DNA of 64,000 nt from Oscillospiraceae bacterium. GTDB lineage: Bacteria > Bacillota > Clostridia > Oscillospirales > Oscillospiraceae. The stretch covers positions 1 through 64,000 of the forward strand of contig JAFQHV010000008.1 of the NCBI GenBank assembly GCA_017397835.1, given 5' to 3'. Below are positions 43,686 through 53,103 of the stretch, piece by piece. The position numbers and the translations under genes were made by a program. The notes beneath the pieces were generated by a model. It was not told where the DNA came from. It saw only the letters and a list, made by a program, of their open reading frames with translations, and ran no database searches. Position 1 is the stretch's first letter. Each line of letters opens with the position of its first letter.

Positions 43686-44243
43686 TTACTTCATGGTGGA
43701 GAACACCTTGCGGTTGACCCACAGGTACTCAATGCCAGAATACAGGGTGGTGATAACGATGACCGCCACGCACAGGTCGTTCAGCAGCCGGCCGTAATGG
43801 GCGATCAGGCTGAGGAACGCAAACTCGGGCAGCACCAGCATGATACAGATGCACACCATGGTAGAGGCGGTCTTGACCTTTCCGGACCAACCGGCGGCAA
43901 TCACCTTGCCCAGATTGGCCGCCTGCATACGCAGGCCGCTGACAGCGAACTCACGCACCACCACGATCAGCAGGGCCCACGCGGGCATATACCCCCACTC
44001 CACAAACCACAGCATGGCGGCAACCACCAGACACTTATCCGCCAGCGGATCCATAAACTTACCAAAGTCGGTAACCTGATTGTGCTTACGGGCAATTTGG
44101 CCGTCCAGCAGATCGGTCAGGCTGGCTAAGATAAAAATGGCCAGGGCAATAAAATTGGCATAGGGAGGGTTCAGGTACAGAACGACCAAAAAGGCAGGGA
44201 TCATAATGACCCGCAGAAGGGTCAGCTTGTTTGCAGTGTTCAT
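43686..44243 (-). CDS. pgsA: CDP-diacylglycerol--glycerol-3-phosphate 3-phosphatidyltransferase
   Basis: A membrane enzyme making phosphatidylglycerol-phosphate. The 185-residue protein has the CDP-alcohol phosphotransferase signature D-G-x2-A-R-x8-G-x3-D-x3-D (LLDGQIARKHNQVTDFGKF to DPLADK, about 45-70) and four or more membrane helices. It is the last gene of recA-recX-rimO-pgsA, 13 bases after rimO. Confidence 0.94.
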   Translation of the reverse strand: MNTANKLTLLRVIMIPAFLVVLYLNPPYANFIALAIFILASLTDLLDGQIARKHNQVTDFGKFMDPLADKCLVVAAMLWFVEWGYMPAWALLIVVVREFAVSGLRMQAANLGKVIAAGWSGKVKTASTMVCICIMLVLPEFAFLSLIAHYGRLLNDLCVAVIVITTLYSGIEYLWVNRKVFSTMK

Positions 44244-44256
44244 GGTTCAGCACTCC

Positions 44257-45582
44257 TTAATCTTCTATCTCGCCGGTCAGGTCGCCATCCTGAGTGCCGG
44301 TGATCAGCACCCGGACAAACGCCCCCGCCGGTATCCGCCCCGCAGCGGTAAAATACACGTGTCCGTCAATGTCTACCGAGTCGGCATAGGTGCGACCTAC
44401 GTAGCAGCCCTCATCCTCGTCAAACCCCTCGCACAGCACTTCCATCACCGTGCCAAGGCGCTGCTCGTTATACTCGTCCATAATGCGCGACTGCAGCTCC
44501 ACCAACAGTTCAGTGCGGTGGGCCGCCACATCGGCATCGATCTGATCTGGCATCTCGGCTGCCTTTGTCCCCTCCTCCGGTGAGAAGGGAAATACACCGG
44601 CCCGCTGCAGACGCTGCTCGGTCAAAAACCGGCACAGTTCCTCGAACTCCGCCTCCGTCTCCCCGGGCAGGCCGCAGATCAGGGAGGTGCGGATCACCAC
44701 ATCAGGGATGGCCCGACGCAGCTTATCCAGCAAAGTCACAATGTCCGCCTTGGTCCCCCGGCGGTTCATGGCCTTGAGAATGCGATCATTGCAATGCTGG
44801 ATGGGGATATCCAAATAGTGCAGGACCTTGGGTTCGGAGGCAATTACCTCGATCAGTTCATCGGTCACCGCCTCGGGATAGAGGTAGTGCAGCCGGATCC
44901 AGCGCACGGGCAGCTTACACAGCTCCCGCAGCAGACCGGCAAGGCTGGTGCCATCTTTTTTGTCCCACCCGTAGCGGGTGATATCCTGGGCAATAACGAT
45001 CAGTTCCTGCACGCCGGATGCCACCAGCTGCTTCGCCTCAGCCAGCACCGACTCCATACTGCGGCTGCGGTAGCGGCCACGCAGCCTGGGGATGATGCAG
45101 AAAGCGCAGCCGTTGCTGCAGCCCTCGGCGATCTTCAAATAGGCGGTGTAGGGCGGTGTCGTCACCATGCGGGGACCGTCGTCCATGGTGTTATGTATGT
45201 CGCCGAAGAAGGTGGGCTCATCCCCCTCCATCAGGCTGTGGATGGCGTAAACCACGTCGGTGTAGCTGCCGGTACCCAGCAGACCGTCCACCTCGGGCAG
45301 TTCCCGCAGGATATCCTCGGGGTAACGCTGGGACAGGCAGCCGGCAACCAGCAGTTTTCCCAGCTTACCCTGTTCCTTCAGCTGACCCAGCTCCAAAATA
45401 TTCTCAATGGCCTCGCTCTTGGCCGCGTCAATAAAGCCGCAGGTGTTCAGCACGGCCACATCAGCCCCTTCCGGCTCACCGGTCACAAGAAACCCGGCAT
45501 CCCGGCACAGGGCCATCATCTGTTCGGTGTTGACCAGATTTTTGGCACAGCCCAGAGAAATAAAGGCTACCGTATAAGACAT
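44257..45582 (-). CDS. rimO: Ribosomal protein S12 methylthiotransferase RimO
   Basis: A radical-SAM enzyme that adds a methylthio group to an Asp of ribosomal protein S12. The 441-residue protein has the N-terminal UPF0004 domain (VAFISLGCAKNLVNTEQMM, about 4-22, with further Cys at NTCGFID and VAGCLSQRYP). The radical SAM motif CSNGCAFCIIP (about 149-159) and a C-terminal TRAM domain follow. ATG 45582 is chosen, with AGGAG upstream; the frame is open 34 codons further but that part overlaps recX. Confidence 0.95.
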   Translation of the reverse strand: MSYTVAFISLGCAKNLVNTEQMMALCRDAGFLVTGEPEGADVAVLNTCGFIDAAKSEAIENILELGQLKEQGKLGKLLVAGCLSQRYPEDILRELPEVDGLLGTGSYTDVVYAIHSLMEGDEPTFFGDIHNTMDDGPRMVTTPPYTAYLKIAEGCSNGCAFCIIPRLRGRYRSRSMESVLAEAKQLVASGVQELIVIAQDITRYGWDKKDGTSLAGLLRELCKLPVRWIRLHYLYPEAVTDELIEVIASEPKVLHYLDIPIQHCNDRILKAMNRRGTKADIVTLLDKLRRAIPDVVIRTSLICGLPGETEAEFEELCRFLTEQRLQRAGVFPFSPEEGTKAAEMPDQIDADVAAHRTELLVELQSRIMDEYNEQRLGTVMEVLCEGFDEDEGCYVGRTYADSVDIDGHVYFTAAGRIPAGAFVRVLITGTQDGDLTGEIED

Positions 45583-45604
45583 AATATCGCTCCTAACACA
45601 CTGC

Positions 45605-46222
45605 TCACTCGTCGGGGTAAACACCAAGCCGACCAATGGCACTGCGGATGTCCTCCCACCCATAGCCGCGGCGGGCCAGGGCATCGGACAGTTTTTTTAA
45701 TTCGGCGCGGTCCGGTTGTCTGCCCGCCAGTTTTTTCTGCAGAAAGGCGTCGATAGCCTGCGCCGGGGCCTCCGTTTGGGCAAGGGCCCGGTCCCACAGG
45801 TCCCGCGGGACTCCCCTGCGGTACAACTCGTCCCGCAGCTTGCGCACGCCGTACCCTTTGGCCGCGTAGTGGCTCACCACCTGCTCGGCATAGGCGGCAT
45901 CGTTGAGGAACCCCAGTTCCTCCATCCGCGTACAGATGGACTCGGTTTCTTCCTCCCCGGCTCCCCACTCGGCCAGTTTTCGCTCCAGCTCCTTGCGGGA
46001 TTGCGGCTTGCGGGTCAGCAGGTCCAGCGTTTTCGCTTTCAAGCTGCTGCGCCGTGCGGCATCGGTAAGCCGCGCCGCCTCATCCTCGGTCAGTTCCTTG
46101 CCGGTGCAGAGGGCAAAATCAATCACCTCGCCCTCCCCCACGCGCAGGATGCTGCCGTCATCCAGCACAGCCAGCCAGCGACCCGCTACACGCCGGGAGG
46201 GTTTGAGTTCCTCAATACGCAC
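45605..46222 (-). CDS. recX: Regulatory protein RecX
   Basis: RecX modulates RecA filaments. The 205-residue helical protein has the family repeats (RSRKELERKLAEWG, EELGFLNDAAYAEQVVSHYA, KGYGVRKLRDELYRRGVPRD and a third with RRGYGWEDIRSAIGRL). It starts at GTG 46222, two bases after the recA stop, with the ribosome site inside recA, so translation is coupled. Confidence 0.92.
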   Translation of the reverse strand: MRIEELKPSRRVAGRWLAVLDDGSILRVGEGEVIDFALCTGKELTEDEAARLTDAARRSSLKAKTLDLLTRKPQSRKELERKLAEWGAGEEETESICTRMEELGFLNDAAYAEQVVSHYAAKGYGVRKLRDELYRRGVPRDLWDRALAQTEAPAQAIDAFLQKKLAGRQPDRAELKKLSDALARRGYGWEDIRSAIGRLGVYPDE

Positions 46223-46224
46223 GA

Positions 46225-47334
46225 TCAGTCTTCCCGATCCTCAAAATCCTCGGCAGAGATGTCCACAGCCCGGCCGGCGGCGCGGGCGGCGGCCTGTCCC
46301 TGCTTGCTCAGCAGCTTATAAGAGTTGGCGCGAATGTCCGCCTCCAGCTGCTCGGCCAGTTCGGGGTTATCCTTCAGGAACTCCCGGGCGGCATCACGGC
46401 CCTGCCCCAGGCGCAGCTCACCCATGGCGAACCAGGAACCGGACTTCTGCACCAGATCCAGCTTCACACCGATATCCAGCAGCTCACCCCACTTGGAAAT
46501 ACCCTCGCCGTACAGGATATCAAACTCCGCCTCACGGAAAGGAGGCGCCACCTTGTTTTTGACGATCTTGGCCCGGGTGCGGTTGCCGATGATCTCGGAA
46601 CCGTTTTTCATTGCCTCGATACGGCGCACGTCAATGCGCACAGAGGAGTAGAACTTCAGCGCACGACCGCCGGTAGTCACCTCGGGGTTGCCGTACATGA
46701 CGCCGACCTTCTCGCGCAGCTGGTTGATAAAAATCACGATGCAGTTGGTCTTGGCGATGGAGCCGGCCAGCTTGCGCAGGGCCTGACTCATGAGTCGGGC
46801 CAGCAGACCCACGTGGCTGTCACCCATATCGCCCTCGATCTCGGCCCGGGGGGTCAGGGCGGCAACGGAGTCCACCACCACCACGTCGATAGCGCCGGAG
46901 CGGACCAGCGCTTCGCAAATCTCCAATCCCTGCTCACCGGTGTCGGGCTGGGCGATCAGCATGGAGTCAATATCCACACCCAAAGCCCGGGCATAGGTAG
47001 GATCCAGTGCGTGCTCGGCATCAATGAAGGCCACCTCGCCGCCGCGCTTCTGCGCCTCAGCCACCACGTGCAGGGCGAGGGTGGTCTTGCCGGAAGACTC
47101 CGGCCCATAGATTTCGATAATGCGGCCCTTGGGCAGGCCGCCGATACCCAGCGCCAGATCCAGCGCCAGAGAACCGGTGGGAATGGTGTCAACCATGACA
47201 TCCGCATTCTCGCCCAAACGCATAATAGAACCCTTGCCGTAGGTACGCTCGATCTGTGCTACAGCCGTTTCCAATGCTTTCTTCTTGTCGGAGGCAGGGG
47301 CGGCGCTCTCCACCACAGGCTTCTTCGTTGCCAT
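46225..47334 (-). CDS. recA: Recombinase RecA
   Basis: This is the strand-exchange and SOS co-protease. The 369-residue protein shows Walker [10 protein letters not shown] (about 75-83), [29 protein letters not shown] (loop 1 region) and [20 protein letters not shown] (loop 2). The N-terminus has a short Ala/Lys extension. No LexA box of the GAACNNNNGTTC type is obvious in the 80 bases upstream. Confidence 0.97.
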   Translation of the reverse strand: MATKKPVVESAAPASDKKKALETAVAQIERTYGKGSIMRLGENADVMVDTIPTGSLALDLALGIGGLPKGRIIEIYGPESSGKTTLALHVVAEAQKRGGEVAFIDAEHALDPTYARALGVDIDSMLIAQPDTGEQGLEICEALVRSGAIDVVVVDSVAALTPRAEIEGDMGDSHVGLLARLMSQALRKLAGSIAKTNCIVIFINQLREKVGVMYGNPEVTTGGRALKFYSSVRIDVRRIEAMKNGSEIIGNRTRAKIVKNKVAPPFREAEFDILYGEGISKWGELLDIGVKLDLVQKSGSWFAMGELRLGQGRDAAREFLKDNPELAEQLEADIRANSYKLLSKQGQAAARAAGRAVDISAEDFEDRED

Positions 47335-47415
47335 ACTCGTTCATCCTTTCATCCGGCACTGCCGGTGTTCTGTACTCACATTGTCGCAGGTCAACTGTCC
47401 CATATTGCGGACTTT

Positions 47416-48279
47416 TTAATTCTCGATGGTTCCCTGTACGACCCGGGGAATGTCGTTGGTGTCCGGGGTAATAACGATATTCTCAAAGCCGTTTTCCGCC
47501 ATGATCTCCGCCACCTGATCCGCCTGACCGATGCCCACCTCGAAAATAAGGCTGCCACCCAGCCGCAGTGCGGACTTCCACTTGGAAGAGATAAAGCGGT
47601 AAAAGTCCAGGCCGTCCTCGCCGCCGTCCAAAGCCATCCGAGGCTCGTACCGGCTGACCGCAACCTCCAGCCCGTCAATGTCGGCCGAGGGGATGTAGGG
47701 CGGGTTACAGGCGATCACGTCAAAGTCCCACAGCACGGAGGACGGCTGCTCCAGCGCGTTGACACTCATGCAGGTCACCCGGGCGTTCAGCCCGTTGCGG
47801 CGCACGTTCTGCTTGCACAGGCGCAGCGCCCCCTCGGACAAATCGGCCAGCACCACGCGGCACTGGGGCGCGTTGGCCGCAATGGCAAGACCCACACAGC
47901 CGGTACCGGCACACAGGTCCAGCACACGGGCGCCCTCACCCGCCGCCACGGTCTTTTCAATGGCCAGGCGGGCCAAAACCTCCGTGTCGTTGCGGGGGAT
48001 CAGCACGTCGCGGGACACGTCCAGCGGCAGGCCGTAGAATTCCCACTCGCCTACGATGTAGGCCACCGGTTCCCCCTCCAGGCGGCGCTGAACCAGCTCC
48101 TCCACCCGGCGTTCCAGTTCACCGGAGGCATACAGGGACATATCCCGGAACAGCTGCTCCCGGGTCTTGTCCGCGGCGTAGCACACCAGTTCCCGCGCCT
48201 CGGTCTGGGCATCCACCACACCGGCCTTGCGCAGGCGGTTGCGGGTATCCAGATACAGATTATTGTAAGTTGTCGCCAT
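47416..48279 (-). CDS. prmC: Release factor glutamine methyltransferase PrmC
   Basis: It methylates the GGQ glutamine of release factors. The 287-residue protein has an N-terminal helical domain (about 1-80). The SAM site (VLDLCAGTGCVGLAIAANAP, about 118-137) and the catalytic NPPYIP (about 190-195) follow. It follows the DUF1385 gene by 24 bases, a usual clostridial pair. No prfA is present here. Confidence 0.94.
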   Translation of the reverse strand: MATTYNNLYLDTRNRLRKAGVVDAQTEARELVCYAADKTREQLFRDMSLYASGELERRVEELVQRRLEGEPVAYIVGEWEFYGLPLDVSRDVLIPRNDTEVLARLAIEKTVAAGEGARVLDLCAGTGCVGLAIAANAPQCRVVLADLSEGALRLCKQNVRRNGLNARVTCMSVNALEQPSSVLWDFDVIACNPPYIPSADIDGLEVAVSRYEPRMALDGGEDGLDFYRFISSKWKSALRLGGSLIFEVGIGQADQVAEIMAENGFENIVITPDTNDIPRVVQGTIEN

Positions 48280-48303
48280 AAGCCTTCAACTCCTAACTTC
48301 GAA

Positions 48304-49290
48304 TTACCACTGGTCACTGCCCTTTTCTTCCGGCAGCACCAGTTCCAAGGCGCGAATTGCCACCTCGATCATGCCGTCGTCCGGCTCGTAGGTGGTAAAA
48401 TTCTGCATCCACAGGCCCGGAGCTACCAGCACCCGGGTCAGGGCGTTGTCATTGCGCCCGGCCCAGCGGTTGAACTCGTAGCTGATCCCCACGATGAGGG
48501 GCAGCATGACCAAATGGGCAGCGAAACGCAGCAGCGCATTTTGGACAGGCCAAATGGAGAATATCAGCGTGGACACCAGGATCGATACGATGATGACCAC
48601 GAACAGGAAACTGGTGCCGCACCGGGGGTGGTGCCGGGGCTGGGTGCGGACGTTGTCCACCGTCAGGGGCAGGCCTTGCTCGTAGCAGAAGATGGTCTTA
48701 TGCTCCGCCCCGTGGTACTGAAACACCCGATGGATGTCCTTGGTCCGGGAGCAAATGGCCAGATACGCCAGGAAAATCACGATTTTCAGCACGCTTTCCG
48801 CCACGTTGCGCACCACCATGGAGTCGGTGAACAGCTTTACCGCCGTCCCCAGCAGGGTGGGCAGCAGGAAGAACAGCACAACAGACAGGCCAATGCCCAA
48901 AATCACCGCAATGGTGATAAGCAGCGAGGTAAACTTGGCGCTGCCCAGTTTTTTCTCCAGCCATTGCTCAAATTTGGACGGTTCCTCTGCCGGGGCATCT
49001 CCGTCCTCGGGGTAGAACTCTGCCGACCACATCAGCATCTTGACCCCGTTGATCATGGAATCCAAAAAGGTCACCACACCGCGCACCAGAGGCCAACCCC
49101 AGACGGGGCATTTTTCCCTCAGGGGGTGCAGGTCCTGTTCCTTGATCTCCAGCTCGCCGTCCGGTCGCCGGACCACGGCGGCCTGCTTTTTCGGGCCGCG
49201 CATCATAATGCCCTCGATCAGGGCCTGTCCACCGCAGGTGGTCTTGAACCCGGTGGAACAGCACGCCTGTTTTCTGTCGCGTTTGCTCAT
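48304..49290 (-). CDS. DUF1385-family membrane protein
   Basis: Function unknown. The 328-residue protein has the family start TTCGGQALIEGIMMRGPKKQ (about 13-32) and membrane segments near 120-150, 165-185 and 215-260. It has the conserved polar stretch FQYHGAEHKTIFCYEQG (about 191-207) followed by HPRCGTSFLF. His, Cys and Glu are arranged as in a possible metal site. It is first in a two-gene operon with prmC. Confidence 0.9.
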   Translation of the reverse strand: MSKRDRKQACCSTGFKTTCGGQALIEGIMMRGPKKQAAVVRRPDGELEIKEQDLHPLREKCPVWGWPLVRGVVTFLDSMINGVKMLMWSAEFYPEDGDAPAEEPSKFEQWLEKKLGSAKFTSLLITIAVILGIGLSVVLFFLLPTLLGTAVKLFTDSMVVRNVAESVLKIVIFLAYLAICSRTKDIHRVFQYHGAEHKTIFCYEQGLPLTVDNVRTQPRHHPRCGTSFLFVVIIVSILVSTLIFSIWPVQNALLRFAAHLVMLPLIVGISYEFNRWAGRNDNALTRVLVAPGLWMQNFTTYEPDDGMIEVAIRALELVLPEEKGSDQW

Positions 49291-49329
49291 GGATACTCCT
49301 TCGGCGCAAAGCGCCTCGTTACAACGTTT

Positions 49330-49358
49330 ATTCTATCAGTGTGACACATAAAATGCAA
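49330..49358 (-). promoter_or_regulatory. Promoter of DUF1385-prmC
   Basis: TTGCAT (49358-49353), 17-base spacer, TAGAAT (49335-49330) on the minus strand, just after the histidine kinase stop. Confidence 0.65.
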
Positions 49359-49371
49359 GCATTTTTCGAAC

Positions 49372-50799
49372 TTATGTTCCAATTGGCAGTCGGATGGTGG
49401 CCACACAGCCCCCCTCCTCGGCATTGCCGAGGGTCAGGCTGCCGCCGTGGCGCTCCAAAATCTCATCGCACACCGCAAGGCCGATGCCGCTGCCGCGGGC
49501 CTTGGAGCTTCCCTTATAGAACTTGTTTTTCACATAGGGCAATTCCTCTTCCGGGATGCCGGCACCGTAGTCGCGGATGGCGATCCGTGCGGCATCTTCC
49601 TCCACCTGGACGGTCACGTCGATGCGCTTGCCGGCACCGCCATGCTTGGCCGCATTGTCCAGCAGGTTGCAGAACACCTGTCGCAGCCGTTCCGGGTCAC
49701 CGGTAACGGGAATGCTCTCCTCCGGGCAATCGTAGTAGTGCAGCTGGATCCCGTCACGGCGGAAAAATTCCCGGTAGGTATAGACCGCATCCTCCAGTTC
49801 CGCCTTCAGGTCCAAGGGCTCCACCGTCAGGGTGAACCGTCCGTCGGAAATGCGGGAAAACTCCAGCAGTTCTTCCACCATGTTGGTCAGGCGGCGTGCC
49901 TCACTGACAATGATACCCATTCCCTTCTGCACGTCCTCCGGGTTTTGCAGTTCCCCGTTCATAACCGTTTCCGCCCAGCCGTTGATGGCAGTCAGGGGGG
50001 TGCGCAGCTCGTGGGACACGGAGGAAATAAACTCCGTCTGCACCTTCTCCGACTGGCGTATTTTCAGCGACATATCGTTGATGGCATCGGTCAGTTCACC
50101 GATCTCATCGTTGTAGCTCTTCTCCATCTGGATACCGTAGCTGCCGTCTGCGATCCGGCGGGCCGTTTCGGTAACACCGGCCAACGGTTCGATAATGGAG
50201 CGGACGAAATACAGATTTGAGATATACAGCATGGCCAGCAGCGCAAAGCCGATCAGCGCCACCGCGCCGGCCGCGGCCCACAGCTGACGGTCCACCTCGG
50301 TCATAGAGGTGACCAGCCGCACGCCGCCCACCAGATTGCCCCGGTACAGTACCGGTGCCGTCACCGCCATGACCCGCTCGTCGGTGGAGGGATCTCTTCC
50401 CTGCCACGGGGTCATAACCGCCCGTTCAAAGGCGCGGTCAATGTCCGGTGTCCCGGGCATGGTACCGGTAGTCAGACCGTAACTGGAATACAGGATGGCT
50501 CCATCCGTTTCGATAAACTGCAGTTCCAGTTTGTTCTTCTCACCAAAGTTGTCCACGTAGTTTTTTGCCGCATGCAGGTACTCGGTTTCGGTATAGTTGC
50601 GGAAGAAAGAGGCCGCACTGGATGCACGGGCCTTCAGTCCCTCCTCCATGGCGTCATAATAATAGCGCGCCATGGCCACGGAAAAAGCGGCGATGGCCAG
50701 CACGACCATGACCAGCACCACACTGATGCTGTTGGCGATCCACCGCTGGCGAATGCCGCGGATCTTTGCTTTGTTCTTGTTGGCTGAACGGGTTTTCAT
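49372..50799 (-). CDS. Sensor histidine kinase
   Basis: A membrane two-component sensor of 475 residues. It has TM1 (about 22-44), an extracytoplasmic sensor of about 130 residues, TM2 (about 174-198) and HAMP (about 199-250). HisKA has the phospho-His in SSVSHELRTPLTAING (His about 263). The HATPase domain has FCNLLDNAAKHG (N box), DYGAGIPEEE and GSGIGLAVCDEI. There is no PAS domain, unlike WalK of Bacillus. The start at 50799 follows GGGAAGGAGG. The response regulator precedes it, so they form a cognate pair. Confidence 0.92.
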   Translation of the reverse strand: MKTRSANKNKAKIRGIRQRWIANSISVVLVMVVLAIAAFSVAMARYYYDAMEEGLKARASSAASFFRNYTETEYLHAAKNYVDNFGEKNKLELQFIETDGAILYSSYGLTTGTMPGTPDIDRAFERAVMTPWQGRDPSTDERVMAVTAPVLYRGNLVGGVRLVTSMTEVDRQLWAAAGAVALIGFALLAMLYISNLYFVRSIIEPLAGVTETARRIADGSYGIQMEKSYNDEIGELTDAINDMSLKIRQSEKVQTEFISSVSHELRTPLTAINGWAETVMNGELQNPEDVQKGMGIIVSEARRLTNMVEELLEFSRISDGRFTLTVEPLDLKAELEDAVYTYREFFRRDGIQLHYYDCPEESIPVTGDPERLRQVFCNLLDNAAKHGGAGKRIDVTVQVEEDAARIAIRDYGAGIPEEELPYVKNKFYKGSSKARGSGIGLAVCDEILERHGGSLTLGNAEEGGCVATIRLPIGT

Positions 50800-50837
50800 G
50801 GTCGTACCTCCTTCCCTTGAACACGATTCTTTGGCGC

Positions 50838-51524
50838 TTACGCGCCCCACTTATAGCCGTAACCCCATACCGTAGTAATGAACACCGGATTTTGGGCGTC
50901 GTCCTCGATTTTGATGCGCAGACGGCGGATGTTGACATCCACGATCTTCAACTCACCAAAATAGTCCTTACCCCACACCGCATCCAGAATTTCCTCGCGG
51001 CTCATGGCCTTTCCGGGATTTTCCATAAACAGCTTGACCAGACCGTATTCCACCTGAGTCAGCTTGACCCGCTGGCCGTTTTTCTCCAGGGTGCGGTTCC
51101 GGGTGTTGAGCAGGAACGGATGCCGAAACAGCTCACCGGGTTCCAGCGCCGGCTCGCTGCCGGTGCGGCGGAACAGGGCGTCCACCCGGGCGGTCAGCTC
51201 CGCCGGAGAGAACGGCTTGGTCACGTAGTCGTCCGCACCGCTCATCAAACCGGTGACCTTGTCCATCTCCTGGGTTCGGGCGGTAAGCATAATGATTCCG
51301 ATTTTATTGTTGGTGCTTCGGATACGGCGGCACACTTCAAATCCGTCGATGTCGGGCAGCATCAGATCCAGCAGCGCCACCCCGATGCCGGGGTTGTTCT
51401 TCAGCTGGGTCAGCGCTTCCTCTCCGGTGGCTGCCTCCACCGTGTCGTAGCCTGCGCGCCTGAGGTTAATGACCACAAAGCTGCGGATATTCTCCTCGTC
51501 CTCCAGGACAAGCACTTTTTTCAT
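50838..51524 (-). CDS. OmpR-family response regulator
   Basis: A DNA-binding partner of the adjacent kinase. The 228-residue protein has a receiver domain with EDEEN, phospho-acceptor Asp about 53 (ALLDLMLPDIDG), MLTA and VTKPF. A winged-helix effector (about 130-226) follows, ending IVDVNIRRLRIKIEDD and TVWGYGYKW. Target genes are not known. OmpR-type regulators bind direct repeats, like those seen upstream of ftsEX, but that link is only a hypothesis. Confidence 0.93.
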   Translation of the reverse strand: MKKVLVLEDEENIRSFVVINLRRAGYDTVEAATGEEALTQLKNNPGIGVALLDLMLPDIDGFEVCRRIRSTNNKIGIIMLTARTQEMDKVTGLMSGADDYVTKPFSPAELTARVDALFRRTGSEPALEPGELFRHPFLLNTRNRTLEKNGQRVKLTQVEYGLVKLFMENPGKAMSREEILDAVWGKDYFGELKIVDVNIRRLRIKIEDDAQNPVFITTVWGYGYKWGA

Positions 51525-51540
51525 CTCAAACGCTCCTTTC

Positions 51541-52914
51541 TCACTCGCCGGACCAGCTGCTGACGATCAGGCGGAAATTCTCCAGCAGCTCGTTCTCGTC
51601 CAGCCCACAGTCCCACGTATTGTAGAACGCAGCGGCGTAGATGGTGTTGCTGTCCTCCGCCAAAACAAAGCGGTTGCCGCTGGTAGCCCGCAGACTGCGG
51701 CTGGCACCGGTCAGGCGGTAGATGCTCAGAAACGGCAGAGGTTCCTTATCCTCCCCCTGCCACAGGGCAAACACCACCGCCCGCTGCCCGCTGACGGTAT
51801 CGTTGCGGTAGATGACCAGCCGACTTTGCCAATGATCGGGGATCACAAGATACCAGCCGTCCACCACGCAGTGATAGGTAGTGCAGATCGTACTCGCACG
51901 GCCGCGGGCATCATACTGCACCCAATCCGCCAGCCAGCTTCCGTCCGCGTTGGGGTAAGATTCCAACTGCCGCGGACGGGGCAGTTCCAAAATGTTGTCG
52001 CTGTTTACGTCACTCAGGGTCAGGTCACGGTAGCTGCTGCTGCACTCCCGGCTGACCATACCGTCCTTGTCCAGAGCCAAATTGACAGGCTGCGCATTCT
52101 TCATGGCGATGACGTCCACCGCCTTGCTGCCGTCAAGCAGGTCGCTGACCACGTACAAAGCCGGGGCAAACTCCTTGACAAAGTTGGCCCGCATACTGCG
52201 GATCGCCGTGGTTCCCACACTCAGGGCCGTTTCCTGCACGACCATGATATCCTCCGCTGTGTTCCAGCCGTACAGGGTCACCTTCCCCGTATTTTCCACC
52301 CGATCCACCGTTCCGATGGCCACTTCCATCAGGCCGTTCTGATCCAGATCGGTCAGGCGGTAGCTGTCGTAGGCCGCCGAGGCCAGCATCTGTCCGTCCC
52401 CCTCGTTTACGGCGTAGACACCCAGATAATTGGCCTGACCGCCCAACTGCCAGCTGACCACCACTTCCTTGCAGGTGCGGCCGGTACGGGGGTCACGGAT
52501 GCCATCTACGTCGGCGTAGTGGACAGCGTAAACACTGTCCCCCTCTCCCCTGACCACACCGGTCAGAACGTACCGTTCATCCTCCTGCTGGGTGTAGAAG
52601 CAGATACGCAGCGGCAGTTCTGCCCCCACCACGCGGAAAAATGTTACAGCCGTCTCCTGCGTGCCGTCATCATCCATATCCAGCAGTTGAACTGCCGAAG
52701 TGTTGTCGCCGGTGGCGGGGGGCACGTCCTCCACCGTGGCGGAATGTTCCAGCTCCAGCTCCCGCCGGGTCTTGCTGACTGCGGCAGTCAGGTTCTCGTA
52801 GCCGCGGGGCGGTTTGGGCAGTTTGTAGGAGTCCTCCGCCGACCACGGAAAACAGCCCGCCAACAGCGCGCACAGCGCCGCCGTCATGACTGCCAGCAGT
52901 ACCTTTTTCCCCAT
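51541..52914 (-). CDS. Lipoprotein with FG-GAP/calcium-loop-like repeats
   Basis: Unknown function. The 457-residue protein has a lipoprotein signal (MGKKVLLAVMTAALCALLAG with lipobox Cys about 21). Its extracytoplasmic part is mainly beta with Asp-rich loops (DMDDDGTQET, DLDQNGLMEVAIG, DVNSDNILELP) like FG-GAP or integrin-type repeats. It begins the operon lipoprotein-response regulator-kinase, 16 bases before the regulator, so it may modulate sensing. The start at 52914 follows GGAGGG; a 10-codon longer frame is possible. Confidence 0.8.
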   Translation of the reverse strand: MGKKVLLAVMTAALCALLAGCFPWSAEDSYKLPKPPRGYENLTAAVSKTRRELELEHSATVEDVPPATGDNTSAVQLLDMDDDGTQETAVTFFRVVGAELPLRICFYTQQEDERYVLTGVVRGEGDSVYAVHYADVDGIRDPRTGRTCKEVVVSWQLGGQANYLGVYAVNEGDGQMLASAAYDSYRLTDLDQNGLMEVAIGTVDRVENTGKVTLYGWNTAEDIMVVQETALSVGTTAIRSMRANFVKEFAPALYVVSDLLDGSKAVDVIAMKNAQPVNLALDKDGMVSRECSSSYRDLTLSDVNSDNILELPRPRQLESYPNADGSWLADWVQYDARGRASTICTTYHCVVDGWYLVIPDHWQSRLVIYRNDTVSGQRAVVFALWQGEDKEPLPFLSIYRLTGASRSLRATSGNRFVLAEDSNTIYAAAFYNTWDCGLDENELLENFRLIVSSWSGE

Positions 52915-52960
52915 TCGCCCTCCGCTCCTTTCAAGCGCCCGCATCCATAAACTGCGGGCT

Positions 52961-52989
52961 ATAATAACCTATTGCATATCATATCACAA
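52961..52989 (-). promoter_or_regulatory. Promoter of the lipoprotein-two-component operon
   Basis: TTGTGA (52989-52984), 17-base spacer, TATTAT (52966-52961) on the minus strand. Confidence 0.58.
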
Positions 52990-53061
52990 TTCCCCGATTT
53001 TGGGTATACCTTTTATGAAAGAAATCCCGGTTTTTTCGCAGGAATATTTGCCCCAAAACGC

Positions 53062-53089
53062 AAAAAGAGGCAGGCGGTCAGCCTGCCTC
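53062..53089 (-). terminator. Terminator of the YigZ-family gene
   Basis: Stem gaggcaggc / gcctgcctc with loop ggtca and a five-base U run on the minus strand. Confidence 0.85.
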
Positions 53090-53103
53090 CAAATGGTTCG
53101 GTT

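Noticed and set aside
46813..49344. A long plus-strand frame opposite recA, prmC and DUF1385
   Set aside because: It is antisense to three well-supported genes and is His/Gln-rich, a usual artefact.
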